A DNA stretch of 37,568 bases from a virus: positions 1-37,568 of IMG/VR virus record IMGVR_UViG_3300045912_000479; one strand, given 5' to 3'. Below, piece after piece: positions 25,479 through 32,421 of this stretch (positions within the stretch are counted from its first letter, which is position 1; each line of letters begins with the position of its first letter). Below the pieces are notes generated by a model, which saw only the letters and a list, made by a program, of their open reading frames with translations, searched no databases and had not been told where the DNA came from. Both the position numbers and the translations under genes were made by a program.

Positions 25479-25495
25479 CTTTAAAGATTGCCTTT
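25479..25495 (-). repeat. Intergenic motif copy 2, AAAGGCAATCTTTAAAG
   Basis: On the minus strand, upstream of the GTG at 25457 and in its sense direction. In this copy a normal ribosome site (TAGGAG) lies between the motif and the start, and the neighbour upstream is divergent, so the motif does not depend on a preceding stop codon. Confidence 0.6.
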
Positions 25496-25511
25496 GACCA
25501 CCTCTACTGTC

Positions 25512-25528
25512 TATGATAAGATATCATA
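25512..25528. promoter_or_regulatory. Inverted repeat TATGATA-AGA-TATCATA, likely bidirectional promoter/operator
   Basis: Seven-base arms with a three-base spacer in the divergent gap between the 128-aa gene and the dNMP kinase. Each strand shows TATGAT as a possible -10. The plus-strand copy ends 29 bases before the TTG start of the kinase, which has AGGAGG. It resembles the palindrome at 7368-7379, with the two TATGAT half-sites five bases apart here and abutting there. Confidence 0.5.
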
Positions 25529-25546
25529 TATTGCAGGAGGTTCAAA

Positions 25547-26164
25547 TTGATTATCGGTTTATCAGCTTGGAAAAGATCGGGCAAGGATGCCGCTTCAGAC
25601 CTATTGGTCAATGAATTCAAATTTAAGAAGGTTTCGTTTGCTAATACCCTAAAAGATATGGTTGCGGAGCAGTATGATATCCCCAGAAGCTCTCTGGATG
25701 ACCAAAACCTAAAAGAGGCCCCCTTGTTCCAATATCCCGTAGCCCCTCAGGACGCCTTTTCTAAGATGATCGCCGATTTCCTTCAAAAGGAATTCAAGGC
25801 GGACGGGAACGGAAAGCTTTACTGGACACCTAGGGCTTTAGCTATCCTTGAAGGCTCAGTTAAGCGCAGTGTAAATGCGGCGTATTGGACAAGCAGAGCT
25901 TTAAGTCAAATTAAGCCAGGCGATCTGGTAGTTATTTCAGATCTTAGATACAAGTCTGAGGCTTCTCAGATCAGAGGGTACGCTAACGCCATCGGCCAGA
26001 AGTCCTTGTTAATCAGGATTAACCGTTTTGACGAATCCCCTTCTAGCGACCCCTCAGAACGCGACCTGGATGACTATCAGCAGTTTGACGCCGTTATCGA
26101 GAACCGTGGCACTCTAGAAGAATACCTTGAAAAGGTCTCAAGTCTTGTTTTCTCCAAACTTTGA
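25547..26164 (+). CDS. Deoxynucleoside monophosphate kinase (T4 gp1-like)
   Basis: A 205-aa P-loop kinase that phosphorylates dNMPs to dNDPs for phage DNA synthesis. The P-loop is LSAWKRSGKDAAS (G12, K13), very like the dNMP kinase family signature with KRSGKD. A later VVISDLRYKSEA fits the Walker B/substrate region, and IRINRF the expected following strand. The start is a TTG at 25547 with an AGGAGG site seven bases upstream. It is a single-gene transcription unit: a divergent promoter-like element precedes it and a strong terminator follows 11 bases after the stop. Confidence 0.85.
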   Translation: MIIGLSAWKRSGKDAASDLLVNEFKFKKVSFANTLKDMVAEQYDIPRSSLDDQNLKEAPLFQYPVAPQDAFSKMIADFLQKEFKADGNGKLYWTPRALAILEGSVKRSVNAAYWTSRALSQIKPGDLVVISDLRYKSEASQIRGYANAIGQKSLLIRINRFDESPSSDPSERDLDDYQQFDAVIENRGTLEEYLEKVSSLVFSKL

Positions 26165-26174
26165 TATGCACACC

Positions 26175-26203
26175 ACACCCCCTAAAGGGGGTGTCCATTT
26201 TTT
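26175..26203 (+). terminator. Rho-independent terminator of the dNMP kinase gene
   Basis: A perfect 8-bp stem ACACCCCC/GGGGGTGT with loop TAAA (26175-26194), then CCA and six T (26198-26203). The stem begins 11 bases after the kinase stop codon. Confidence 0.93.
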
Positions 26204-26362
26204 GTGAAATGGTATTTATTTTTGAAAAATCAGATAGGGTTGTTTTGTAGTCAAAATCAGATATATGTTTTTCTATTTGATCTATGGGTGTTTTTTGTTG
26301 GCATATAGCTATATTATCACGATTGGGAAATTAGGATCTGCAGAAATGGCTCCAACATAAAA
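26204..26362. other. Gene-free spacer between two terminators
   Basis: An AT-rich stretch without a convincing gene. It holds an 11-bp direct repeat AAAATCAGATA (26226-26236 and 26253-26263) and a perfect 12-bp palindrome ATATAGCTATAT (26303-26314) followed by TATTAT. These could be regulator binding sites or a promoter for a short RNA, but no -35 element or stable fold is obvious. Confidence 0.4.
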
Positions 26363-26389
26363 AATAAAGCCCCTAAAAGGGGCTTTATT
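26363..26389 (-). terminator. Rho-independent terminator of the leftward tail operon
   Basis: A perfect 12-bp stem AATAAAGCCCCT/AGGGGCTTTATT with a three-base loop. On the minus strand the T-rich tract TTTATTTTTTATG completes it. It lies 26 bases after the stop of the tail-tube gene and ends the long minus-strand structural block. Confidence 0.93.
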
Positions 26390-26415
26390 AAAATACCTGT
26401 AAGTATTTAAAATTA

Positions 26416-26862
26416 TTAAGGAAGGCTTGTTGCGCCCGATTCTTCTTGGTCACCTGACTCGTCTGTCACCTTCAGTCCAATATATGTTACTGAAATTCTA
26501 GACGTAGCGCGAGCATTTACGCCTGTGCTATAGCTGTTGGGAATACAACCGATGGCGTTCATGATCAGCTTTCCAGTTTGGCGATCTCGAATGGAGATGC
26601 TGACAGGTCCAAGATTTAAAAGATCTTGGAGTTTTGGCATTTTTGGAAGCAAGTGTACGCCCTGATCAACAACTCTGAAGCCAGAACAGTTGATAGTGAC
26701 GGCCTCGGCGCTTACGGGGGCAATTTCATCTGGTCCAAACCTACCTAAAATATGAATGGGTTCAGTTCCAATATTTACTCCGTATGTGCAGCTTTCAAAA
26801 AGCCCAACAACTTGGTTATCTACGCTGACTACTGCCCTGGGACCTGTAAGTGTCTTTGCCAT
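26416..26862 (-). CDS. Tail tube protein
   Basis: A 148-aa protein encoded directly after the sheath, the usual place of the tube of contractile tails (T4 gp19 type). The sequence is mostly strands (RAVVSVDNQVVGLFESCTYG; SAEAVTINCSGFRVV; VSISIRDRQTGKLIMNAIG; TSRISVTYIGLKVTDE), as expected for the tube beta-barrel. The tube surrounds the DNA channel, and the sheath contracts around it. The start has AGGAG. It is the last gene before the terminator, so the tape-measure and baseplate genes must lie elsewhere. Confidence 0.75.
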   Translation of the reverse strand: MAKTLTGPRAVVSVDNQVVGLFESCTYGVNIGTEPIHILGRFGPDEIAPVSAEAVTINCSGFRVVDQGVHLLPKMPKLQDLLNLGPVSISIRDRQTGKLIMNAIGCIPNSYSTGVNARATSRISVTYIGLKVTDESGDQEESGATSLP

Positions 26863-26879
26863 TTTATACTCCTAATTCC

Positions 26880-29018
26880 TTATGCAGCCTGTTCGACCTG
26901 ACTAATATCTATAGAGATTGGGATGAAGAAGATGGTAGTAGCGAGCTTGATCTCAACCTTAATAGTCATGGTTGGCCCACTAATAGTCACGTCTTCATTT
27001 TTGTAACCGAGAGGAGCGTCGTCGCTAGACGCGATAAGCTTGATTCGTCGGTAAATGTCCATCTTTTGTGCCAAGAAAGCAAGTCCGTCGGCCCGTGTGA
27101 CGTCAGCCAAAGATTTTCCAACAAATTGAGTTTGGAAGCTTTCAGCTAAGTCAAGAGCAAGAACGTCAGCAGCGTAAACAGCTTGTAAGCTGTTGTATAC
27201 GAAGTTCGAATCGATTCCGTATGTTGACTGGTCACTTACCCACTTAACTCCAGCGGTAGCAGATTGCAACAACAGAAGGCCTGCAAGAAGAGCTTTTTCA
27301 ACATCACCAGGAGAACCACTATCAAAACCAGCAGGATCTTTGTAAGCAATTACGTTAGCTAGTTTATTTGTAAAAGATTTATAGAAACCAGCAGCCTGCA
27401 TTCCAGCAGCTACACAAGCAGAATACCAAGGTGCAAAAGTTTGCTTTTCACCTTTTGAATCTATTTGATCAACGTCTTGGAATGTTAAATAGCATCGGTA
27501 GCTAGCTAAAGAAGCGGCTTTTGCTTCAGCGTCAGCGTAGTCGCCTTTAAAGGATAACATAGCTACGCGGTGTCTCTTAAGCTTAGCTGTGCTCATTTTA
27601 AGAACATGGCTCTTAGTAGCAGCATGGATAGCGTCGATAGTATAAGTAGAACCAGACTCAGTCAAAGCATCTGCAATGTCCGCAGTAGCGTCTCGACTAA
27701 AAAGAGGGACAACAAAGTTAACTGCAATACCTTCAAGTTTTGTTAAAGCGTCAACAATGTTTGCTCCTGTAGTAAAGCCTTTAGTTCCACCGCTTAAGAA
27801 AACGTAAGCAGACATAGGAGACGGAAGTCCTTCGTCGTCTGTAGCCGTAAATTCAACAGCAGAACTTGTAGCGATCGCATCTTTAAAATTTTTAAAAGAT
27901 TTTTTAATACGTCCAGGTTTCAAAGAAGAGCCAGAAGCACAAATTCCGATGTTTGCAACCTTGTCCAAATCTTTAGGGTTCATTTGAGCGCCAAAAGTTG
28001 TGGCCGAAGCAGTGTACCCAGTTTGAGAAGAGATGTAAGAGGCAAGGTCTGTCACAGTGGCGTACTGGGTGATATCAATAGAAAGGTTGGAACCAGAACC
28101 GCCTGTTACTGTGGTGGTTAAGATATTTCCTGCAGAAATCGAAAGGGTGGCTGTAGTTCCAGCATATCCAACTTCTAATGCGACTTGGCCTTTTGCTTCT
28201 ATGGTTTCATCCAAACCAATGTCAGATCGAATAACAGACACTTCAATTTCAGATTCAGCAGCAGATTTATAAAGTCCAGCAGTTAAAGCAAGAGCAGCAA
28301 GAGACCCAGAAACAATCTCAAGAGTTTTACCCCAACCTTTTCTGTAGTTAGCAGTGTCAGCATCTATGCTGATCTCAAAAGTATTGGGAGCAGTACCGGC
28401 AGCAGCAGTAACGCCAGTTGGTAACAAACCGTTAAGCTCTGTGACTAAAGTAGCGATGTTTGAGTGGTTAGCAGGGACGTTACTCAGTGTAATAGTAGTA
28501 ACAGCACCACCGTTAATTCTCAGATCTAAAGTAGCACCGTCAAGAGCGGCACCAAAAGCTGGAACGACCCCAGACACAACAGTAGGAGTGTCTTCTAGTT
28601 GGCTAGCAGTAATTTTATATTTGATCTTGTTTCCATTCTTTCCAAAATTTTTGGCTTTAAGGGTACCGTAGTTTGTGTCCACGATAGCCTGTGCCTTTGC
28701 GCCAGAATTCGTCTTTAGGATGTAAACACGGTTTACAGAACCAGTAATGTCTGCATCAGCAGAAGGTGCGCTTAAAGCACGAAAAGCGTCAACGATGGGG
28801 CCAGCAACATATTTTTGCTGAACCTGAGAAACTTGATCAGGAGTGAAGAAGTTGTCCTTCAAAACTTCGTCTGCAAAGCCTTTGCCACCATCGGCTTCAC
28901 CGATGATAGCAATAACTCCTGTAGCGCCAATTCCGACAGGGGTAGATCGAACGTTTTGTTCGAAGTAGGCCCCTGGAGTAACCGTATTGATAAATGATGT
29001 GGTAAGTCTGATTGCCAT
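26880..29018 (-). CDS. Contractile tail sheath protein
   Basis: A 712-aa sheath protein. The N-terminus TVTPGAYFEQNVRSTPVGIG followed by GVIAIIGEADGG is the classical sheath opening, and the C-terminal domain (about 480-710) has the conserved order with ARAD-type region GLAFLAQKMDIYRRIKLIA and an ending of alternating strands (TMTIKVEIKLATTIFFIPIS). The middle part (about 150-380) is a Ser/Thr/Gly-rich beta insertion that probably decorates the tail surface. Its presence makes the phage a myovirus. A GGAG site precedes the ATG. Confidence 0.95.
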   Translation of the reverse strand: MAIRLTTSFINTVTPGAYFEQNVRSTPVGIGATGVIAIIGEADGGKGFADEVLKDNFFTPDQVSQVQQKYVAGPIVDAFRALSAPSADADITGSVNRVYILKTNSGAKAQAIVDTNYGTLKAKNFGKNGNKIKYKITASQLEDTPTVVSGVVPAFGAALDGATLDLRINGGAVTTITLSNVPANHSNIATLVTELNGLLPTGVTAAAGTAPNTFEISIDADTANYRKGWGKTLEIVSGSLAALALTAGLYKSAAESEIEVSVIRSDIGLDETIEAKGQVALEVGYAGTTATLSISAGNILTTTVTGGSGSNLSIDITQYATVTDLASYISSQTGYTASATTFGAQMNPKDLDKVANIGICASGSSLKPGRIKKSFKNFKDAIATSSAVEFTATDDEGLPSPMSAYVFLSGGTKGFTTGANIVDALTKLEGIAVNFVVPLFSRDATADIADALTESGSTYTIDAIHAATKSHVLKMSTAKLKRHRVAMLSFKGDYADAEAKAASLASYRCYLTFQDVDQIDSKGEKQTFAPWYSACVAAGMQAAGFYKSFTNKLANVIAYKDPAGFDSGSPGDVEKALLAGLLLLQSATAGVKWVSDQSTYGIDSNFVYNSLQAVYAADVLALDLAESFQTQFVGKSLADVTRADGLAFLAQKMDIYRRIKLIASSDDAPLGYKNEDVTISGPTMTIKVEIKLATTIFFIPISIDISQVEQAA

Positions 29019-29031
29019 CTTTTTCTCCTAC

Positions 29032-29319
29032 TTACTTCTTAAGTCCAAAGTGTTCTAAACCTTTTTCAAAAAGCTCAGGCTTGTCAAAGCCTGACGCTTT
29101 CAGATGAGCCCACAGAATGTCCTCAAGGTCTTTTGATTTTCTATAATCCTTCTTAGCGATTGCCCAGAAAGCTGCAAAAGCCTCTCTAGTATCCTGGGAA
29201 CTTACGGGTGCCTCAAAATTCGACTGACGAGCTGAACGAAACTCAGTTTGTTCTTTCTCAAGAGCTTCTCTCACAATCTCCTCCGTCGTTTTTTTATCAG
29301 GATTTCTTTTTCTTCCCAT
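29032..29319 (-). CDS. Small helical protein upstream of the sheath
   Basis: A 95-aa charged helical protein with a basic start (MGRKRNPDKK), a middle EIVREALEKEQTEF and a C-terminus of short helices (DLEDILWAHLKASGF, ELFEKGLEHFGL). Family not recognised. The ATG at 29319 lies two bases after the previous stop (TAA) and behind AGAAAGAAG; a TTG at 29337 would extend it into the previous gene. Expressed with the sheath, so a tail assembly role is possible. Confidence 0.55.
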   Translation of the reverse strand: MGRKRNPDKKTTEEIVREALEKEQTEFRSARQSNFEAPVSSQDTREAFAAFWAIAKKDYRKSKDLEDILWAHLKASGFDKPELFEKGLEHFGLKK

Positions 29320-29321
29320 AA

Positions 29322-29765
29322 TTACTTCTTTCTGCAAGACCCTTCTGAATATGGCTTTTTACCAGGAACTGGTTCGTAACCCTCCCAGCATCGGCCTTCG
29401 GCTTTTGCCATTTTTTTAGCTTCTCGCCTTTCCATAAACTTTTTTAATTGAAGAGGCTGTTTGGCGATAGCTTTAGGTTGACCTTCCGGTACTTTAGGCT
29501 GCGGAACTTTAACCTCTGCCATCTGAGCTGAGTTTTGGTTTCTTGGGTCTGCCTTATCCATTCTCAGTTCTTTTAAAACATCATCACGCTTATCAGGGGC
29601 TACTTTTGGAAGAACCTCGTTGACTTTCTTGTCGCCCTTAATTTCTTTGGCAGCCTCTTTTACAGACATTTCGGCTTTCTGAAGTTGATCTTTAGCCAAC
29701 TCCTTAGCTCTAGCAAGGATGCCCTCAGCGACTTCTTTTGCTGTGTATTCCTTCTTTTGTTCCAC
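29322..29765 (-). CDS. Lys/Glu-rich protein with LKKFM motif and C-terminal Cys/Gly motif
   Basis: A protein of about 147 aa. The N-terminal part is a charged helix (YTAKEVAEGILARAKELAK), the middle a Pro/Lys/Gln linker. Near the C-terminus is QLKKFMERREAKKMAKAEG, one of four LKxF-type motifs in this block, followed by a compact ending CWEGYEPVPGKKPYSEGSC that looks like a small conserved module with two cysteines. Function unknown. The GTG at 29765 is preceded by GAGGAG; the longer reading from 29819 has no ribosome site. Confidence 0.55.
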   Translation of the reverse strand: MEQKKEYTAKEVAEGILARAKELAKDQLQKAEMSVKEAAKEIKGDKKVNEVLPKVAPDKRDDVLKELRMDKADPRNQNSAQMAEVKVPQPKVPEGQPKAIAKQPLQLKKFMERREAKKMAKAEGRCWEGYEPVPGKKPYSEGSCRKK

Positions 29766-29823
29766 TCTTAACTCCTCAACACAAAGATTCGTGCGCCATA
29801 CAAAACCCAATGATTTCAAGTAG

Positions 29824-29843
29824 TTCCGAATACTATTTCGGAA
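29824..29843 (-). other. Stem-loop at the end of the 199-aa gene
   Basis: A 7-bp stem TTCCGAA/TTCGGAA with loop of six bases, covering the stop codon (29833-29835) and the start of the 67-base gap. No T-run follows on the minus strand, so it is not a typical terminator; it may slow ribosomes or protect mRNA ends. Confidence 0.4.
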
Positions 29844-30432
29844 GTTTTGTTTTGGGTTCGTTTCTAATTTGCTCCAACTTGTCTTGGTGTATTTTTTTTG
29901 CTTGAGAAATTTCCCCTCTTCTAACCTTTACACCTGCAAGGCTTTCTTGATGCATTCTTCCTAATTTGCCGTCTTTTACATCGCCATATTCTCTAATTGG
30001 TGGATTTGCATCTTCAAAATTAGAAGTTTTTTGTTTTTGAGCTTTTTTCATGGAGCTTTTTTCCATGAACTTCCTAAGCTTTCCAATACCTTTCTCAGGA
30101 GCTTCCATACCTTGCTCTTCATTTACCATTAACCCCCCATAACCAGTCTTTTTAATTGCTGGCATTTTAGGTGTTTTAGGCATTTTAGGGGTCATTCCAA
30201 GCTGCGCTTCTGCTTGAGCTTGTTTCTGTTGGTGTATTTCGGCAGGAGATATATCCTTTTGAAGGACATTTTCTTTTTGAGCAGGTATGTGATTAGAGGG
30301 TGCCTCAGGAATCATATTTGGATCAAGGATATCTCGGACAATATGCTGAGCAGCATGGGCTTGGCCTTGCTTAGAACCTAAAGCCTTTTTGAAGGCCTGA
30401 TAAAGTGATTTTTTTAAGTTATTGCTGCTCAT
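29833..30432 (-). CDS. Uncharacterised 199-aa protein with LRKFM motif
   Basis: A mainly disordered or helical protein: a basic amphipathic N-terminus (LKKSLYQAFKKALG), a Gln/Ala-rich region, repeated short MTPKMPKTPKMPA units, then GKLRKFMEKSSMKKAQKQ (third of four LKxF-type motifs), then a basic C-terminus. No domain recognised. The low complexity and basic character resemble phage internal head proteins or capsid-assembly cofactors; that is inference. The ATG follows the intergenic motif at 30435-30450 by two bases, without another clear ribosome site. Confidence 0.55.
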   Translation of the reverse strand: MSSNNLKKSLYQAFKKALGSKQGQAHAAQHIVRDILDPNMIPEAPSNHIPAQKENVLQKDISPAEIHQQKQAQAEAQLGMTPKMPKTPKMPAIKKTGYGGLMVNEEQGMEAPEKGIGKLRKFMEKSSMKKAQKQKTSNFEDANPPIREYGDVKDGKLGRMHQESLAGVKVRRGEISQAKKIHQDKLEQIRNEPKTKLPK

Positions 30433-30434
30433 AT

Positions 30435-30450
30435 CTTTAAGATTGCCTCT
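30435..30450 (-). repeat. Intergenic motif copy 3, AGAGGCAATCTTAAAG
   Basis: On the minus strand between the TAG stop at 30453 and the ATG at 30432, two bases from the start codon. It matches the copy at 11693 except for one missing T. Confidence 0.6.
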
Positions 30451-30452
30451 TG

Positions 30453-31451
30453 CTAGTCGTTCTCGCTATCGTCATCTATTGTGGTCCAAATATCATCCTC
30501 AGTATCAAGGGAGTCTGGGCTGTTTAGGTTGGACAAAATCTTAATTCCAGAACGAAAACCATTTTCGGTTTCCTCATCAATTTCAACAGCTTCCAAGATT
30601 CTGAATGGCGTTTTAAGCCAACTATTTTCTACCTGTCCGGTTAGGGTTATATAGCGACTAAAAACATTTTCACCACCAGGGCCTTCGAAATTGGGATTCT
30701 GCATAAAATCGCTGCTACTTACCGAGCTTTGCATAAACTGTCTTCCCTCTAAAAGGCTTTCTCGGTATCTTAAAATTGTATAAAGCACAATTGCATGGAG
30801 CCAAAGAAGGGTCGCAGGATCACCGTGAACATGGCATCCAATCGAATAGGTCTCTTGGAAAAAGGTGTGCTCTCTTCTTGCCTTATAAAATTGATATTTA
30901 GGTACAATACCAGCCTTTGTAAGGGTAAGATCAAGATCAGGTTCTAGCTTTAGGCCGCCCGAAACTACTTCTTGGATGATATACCCGTTTCCAGTATTTG
31001 GGTCAACCAAAATTTGACCAGCCCGAACACCTCTAAGTTTTACGGATTTGGGTACGGAAAGGATTCCAGTTGTTTGGTTGTAAGAATCTGGAATAAAGGG
31101 TTTTACTATGTACGGAATAGGTTTTCCGATCTGGTTAGGCATTAAAGTTTCAACTTCTGTTGAAAGATCGGCAAGATGCTTCATGTCTTCTTTTTCAGCA
31201 GAACTTCCAAGAGCTATTGTTACACAGGGAAACTGATCTTTGTCGTTTCGGTAGCGAAGATTAACTTCGATCTTATTGTTCATGAACCAGTCTTTGGCTG
31301 CGTCGATCTCTTTTTGGCCGTACTTATCTTTTAAAGCAGGCTCTTTTGTAAAACTTGCAAAAACGTCATCAAGAAGCCATAGGTTTTTCCTCATGTCTTC
31401 TAGACCTTGGCGTATTGCCTCAGCTATGATTACGTCTCCAGCAAAGATCAT
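30453..31451 (-). CDS. Neck or tail-completion-like structural protein, 332 aa
   Basis: I do not recognise the family with certainty. A helical N-terminal region (AIRQGLEDMRKNLWLLDDVFASF) precedes beta-rich middle segments (KIEVNLRYRNDKDQFPCVTIALG; ILVDPNTGNGYIIQEVV) and a helix WLHAIVLYTILRYRESLLEG that resembles the C-terminal helix of head-tail joining proteins. The C-terminus is very acidic (DTEDDIWTTIDDDSEND). It overlaps the gp10-like gene upstream (ATGA), so the pair are probably made together as neck or tail-terminator components. Confidence 0.55.
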   Translation of the reverse strand: MIFAGDVIIAEAIRQGLEDMRKNLWLLDDVFASFTKEPALKDKYGQKEIDAAKDWFMNNKIEVNLRYRNDKDQFPCVTIALGSSAEKEDMKHLADLSTEVETLMPNQIGKPIPYIVKPFIPDSYNQTTGILSVPKSVKLRGVRAGQILVDPNTGNGYIIQEVVSGGLKLEPDLDLTLTKAGIVPKYQFYKARREHTFFQETYSIGCHVHGDPATLLWLHAIVLYTILRYRESLLEGRQFMQSSVSSSDFMQNPNFEGPGGENVFSRYITLTGQVENSWLKTPFRILEAVEIDEETENGFRSGIKILSNLNSPDSLDTEDDIWTTIDDDSEND

Positions 31452-32206
31452 TTTGTATACTTCTCCAAAATTGAAGGGAGGATCTCATCGTTAAAGATTT
31501 TCTCTGCCCATTCCAAAGCTTCATCCATAAATTTCTTACCATCAGACCCTGGATGAATCCACTTAGAACCCTTATGTTTAGAACTTACAACCCTAAATGT
31601 CATAATATCACGTCGAACCTTACCGGACGGCAGTTTTCGTTGATATATCGTAAGACCGTCTAGGGCTCCGTGTGATGCTCTAGCACTGGGTTTTAAGGAG
31701 CTTATATCCTTTATGGTGTGAAGCCTGCCAAGCCTAGGGCTGCCATCACTGTTATATTCAATTTTTTTATAGGGTATCTTTCTAGCTTTAAGCTCAGACT
31801 TTATCTGATTCACAAACATCAAAGCACTTGCAGATGTTTGGCTAGGAGCCTTTGCATGGTCGAAAGGTATTGCTTTATATTTCGAGCCGTCTTTTGCTGT
31901 CTTAGCGTTCTTTCTGAGCAGATCTTCCGTCATATCGCCAGCTTTTCTTCCCTCTTCAATCCAAAGGGCAGGCTGATCGAGACTCACAACCCAAATGCCA
32001 TTTTCAATTTCTTGAAATTCAAGATTGTCTAAATATATCTGTCTAGTTGAGTGCAGTTTTTCAGATGCAAGCTCTTGTGTTTTGGCATAAGTCATAGATG
32101 CCACTTGCTTTACACCTTGGGTAATAGCTTCTTCGATTTCTTTTTTAAGCTCGCCAAATTCCTGAGCAATTGCTTCGGCGTTTACAAAAAATCTAAGATT
32201 TGACAT
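31448..32206 (-). CDS. HK97 gp10-like neck/tail-completion protein
   Basis: A 252-aa protein. The N-terminal helix (FGELKKEIEEAITQGVKQVASMTYAKTQE) followed by the strand containing WVVSLDQPALWIEEGRK, and the C-terminal TFRVVSSK, then KWIHPG and a final helix with MDEALEWAEKIFNDEI, follow the plan of HK97 gp10-like proteins, which link head and tail or complete the tail. It starts with TAATG, sharing its A with the stop of the -1 reading frame extension of the upstream gene. It therefore probably receives ribosomes from the frameshifted product. Confidence 0.65.
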   Translation of the reverse strand: MSNLRFFVNAEAIAQEFGELKKEIEEAITQGVKQVASMTYAKTQELASEKLHSTRQIYLDNLEFQEIENGIWVVSLDQPALWIEEGRKAGDMTEDLLRKNAKTAKDGSKYKAIPFDHAKAPSQTSASALMFVNQIKSELKARKIPYKKIEYNSDGSPRLGRLHTIKDISSLKPSARASHGALDGLTIYQRKLPSGKVRRDIMTFRVVSSKHKGSKWIHPGSDGKKFMDEALEWAEKIFNDEILPSILEKYTK

Positions 32207-32415
32207 TAGTACCTCTCGTGAGTAATGTCGCCACCATTATCCAATAACATTCCAATTTTTGCATCTACATATTTCATTCTTCCGGTTTGATTATCAACAA
32301 CTTTTATGCGACCATCGTTTGTGACGAAACCTTCGGGTTTTTCCGGTTTGGCGACATGACGTGTCGTTTGTTTGGCTGGCAGGCGTCGCGTGCCTATCCC
32401 TGTCAGCCGTTCTGC
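32206..32415 (-). CDS. -1 frame extension (69 codons) of the GGDEF/mCpol-like protein
   Basis: No start codon opens this frame near its beginning; the first ATG is at codon 47. Read by -1 slippage at CCCAAAG (32421-32415) it adds 69 residues to residue 413 of the 416-aa product, giving 482 aa. The extension begins AERLTGIGTRR, continues through a basic and proline-containing linker (RHVAKPEKPEG) and ends in a compact GRIKVVDNQTGRMKYVDAK segment with LLDNGGDITHERY. Its stop TAA shares its last base with the ATG of the gp10-like gene. Codon use and composition look coding all along. The alternative, a separate small gene with a rare start codon, has no ribosome site. Confidence 0.75.
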   Translation of the reverse strand, partial: AERLTGIGTRRLPAKQTTRHVAKPEKPEGFVTNDGRIKVVDNQTGRMKYVDAKIGMLLDNGGDITHERY

Positions 32416-32421
32416 TTTGGG
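32374..32421 (-). promoter_or_regulatory. Programmed -1 ribosomal frameshift signal
   Basis: On the minus strand, heptamer C CCA AAG (32421-32415) fits the X XXY YYZ rule in the zero frame. Six bases follow, and then a hairpin: arms GGCTGACAGG (32408-32399) and CCTGCCAGCC (32383-32374), nine of ten pairs with one A-C mismatch and a 15-base loop. The zero-frame stop TGA (32405-32403) lies inside the first arm, so both products diverge at the structure. Confidence 0.78.

Noticed and set aside
26204-26308. A 34-codon hydrophobic reading frame from GTG at 26204
   Set aside because: It starts in the tail of a terminator, has no ribosome site or promoter in front, and its composition follows from the AT-rich spacer.
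26363-26389. The same hairpin as a plus-strand terminator
   Set aside because: On the plus strand it is followed by AAAATACC without a T-run; only the minus strand has a proper U-tract.
29824-29843. Stem-loop as an intrinsic terminator
   Set aside because: No T-run follows on the minus strand and the operon appears to continue.
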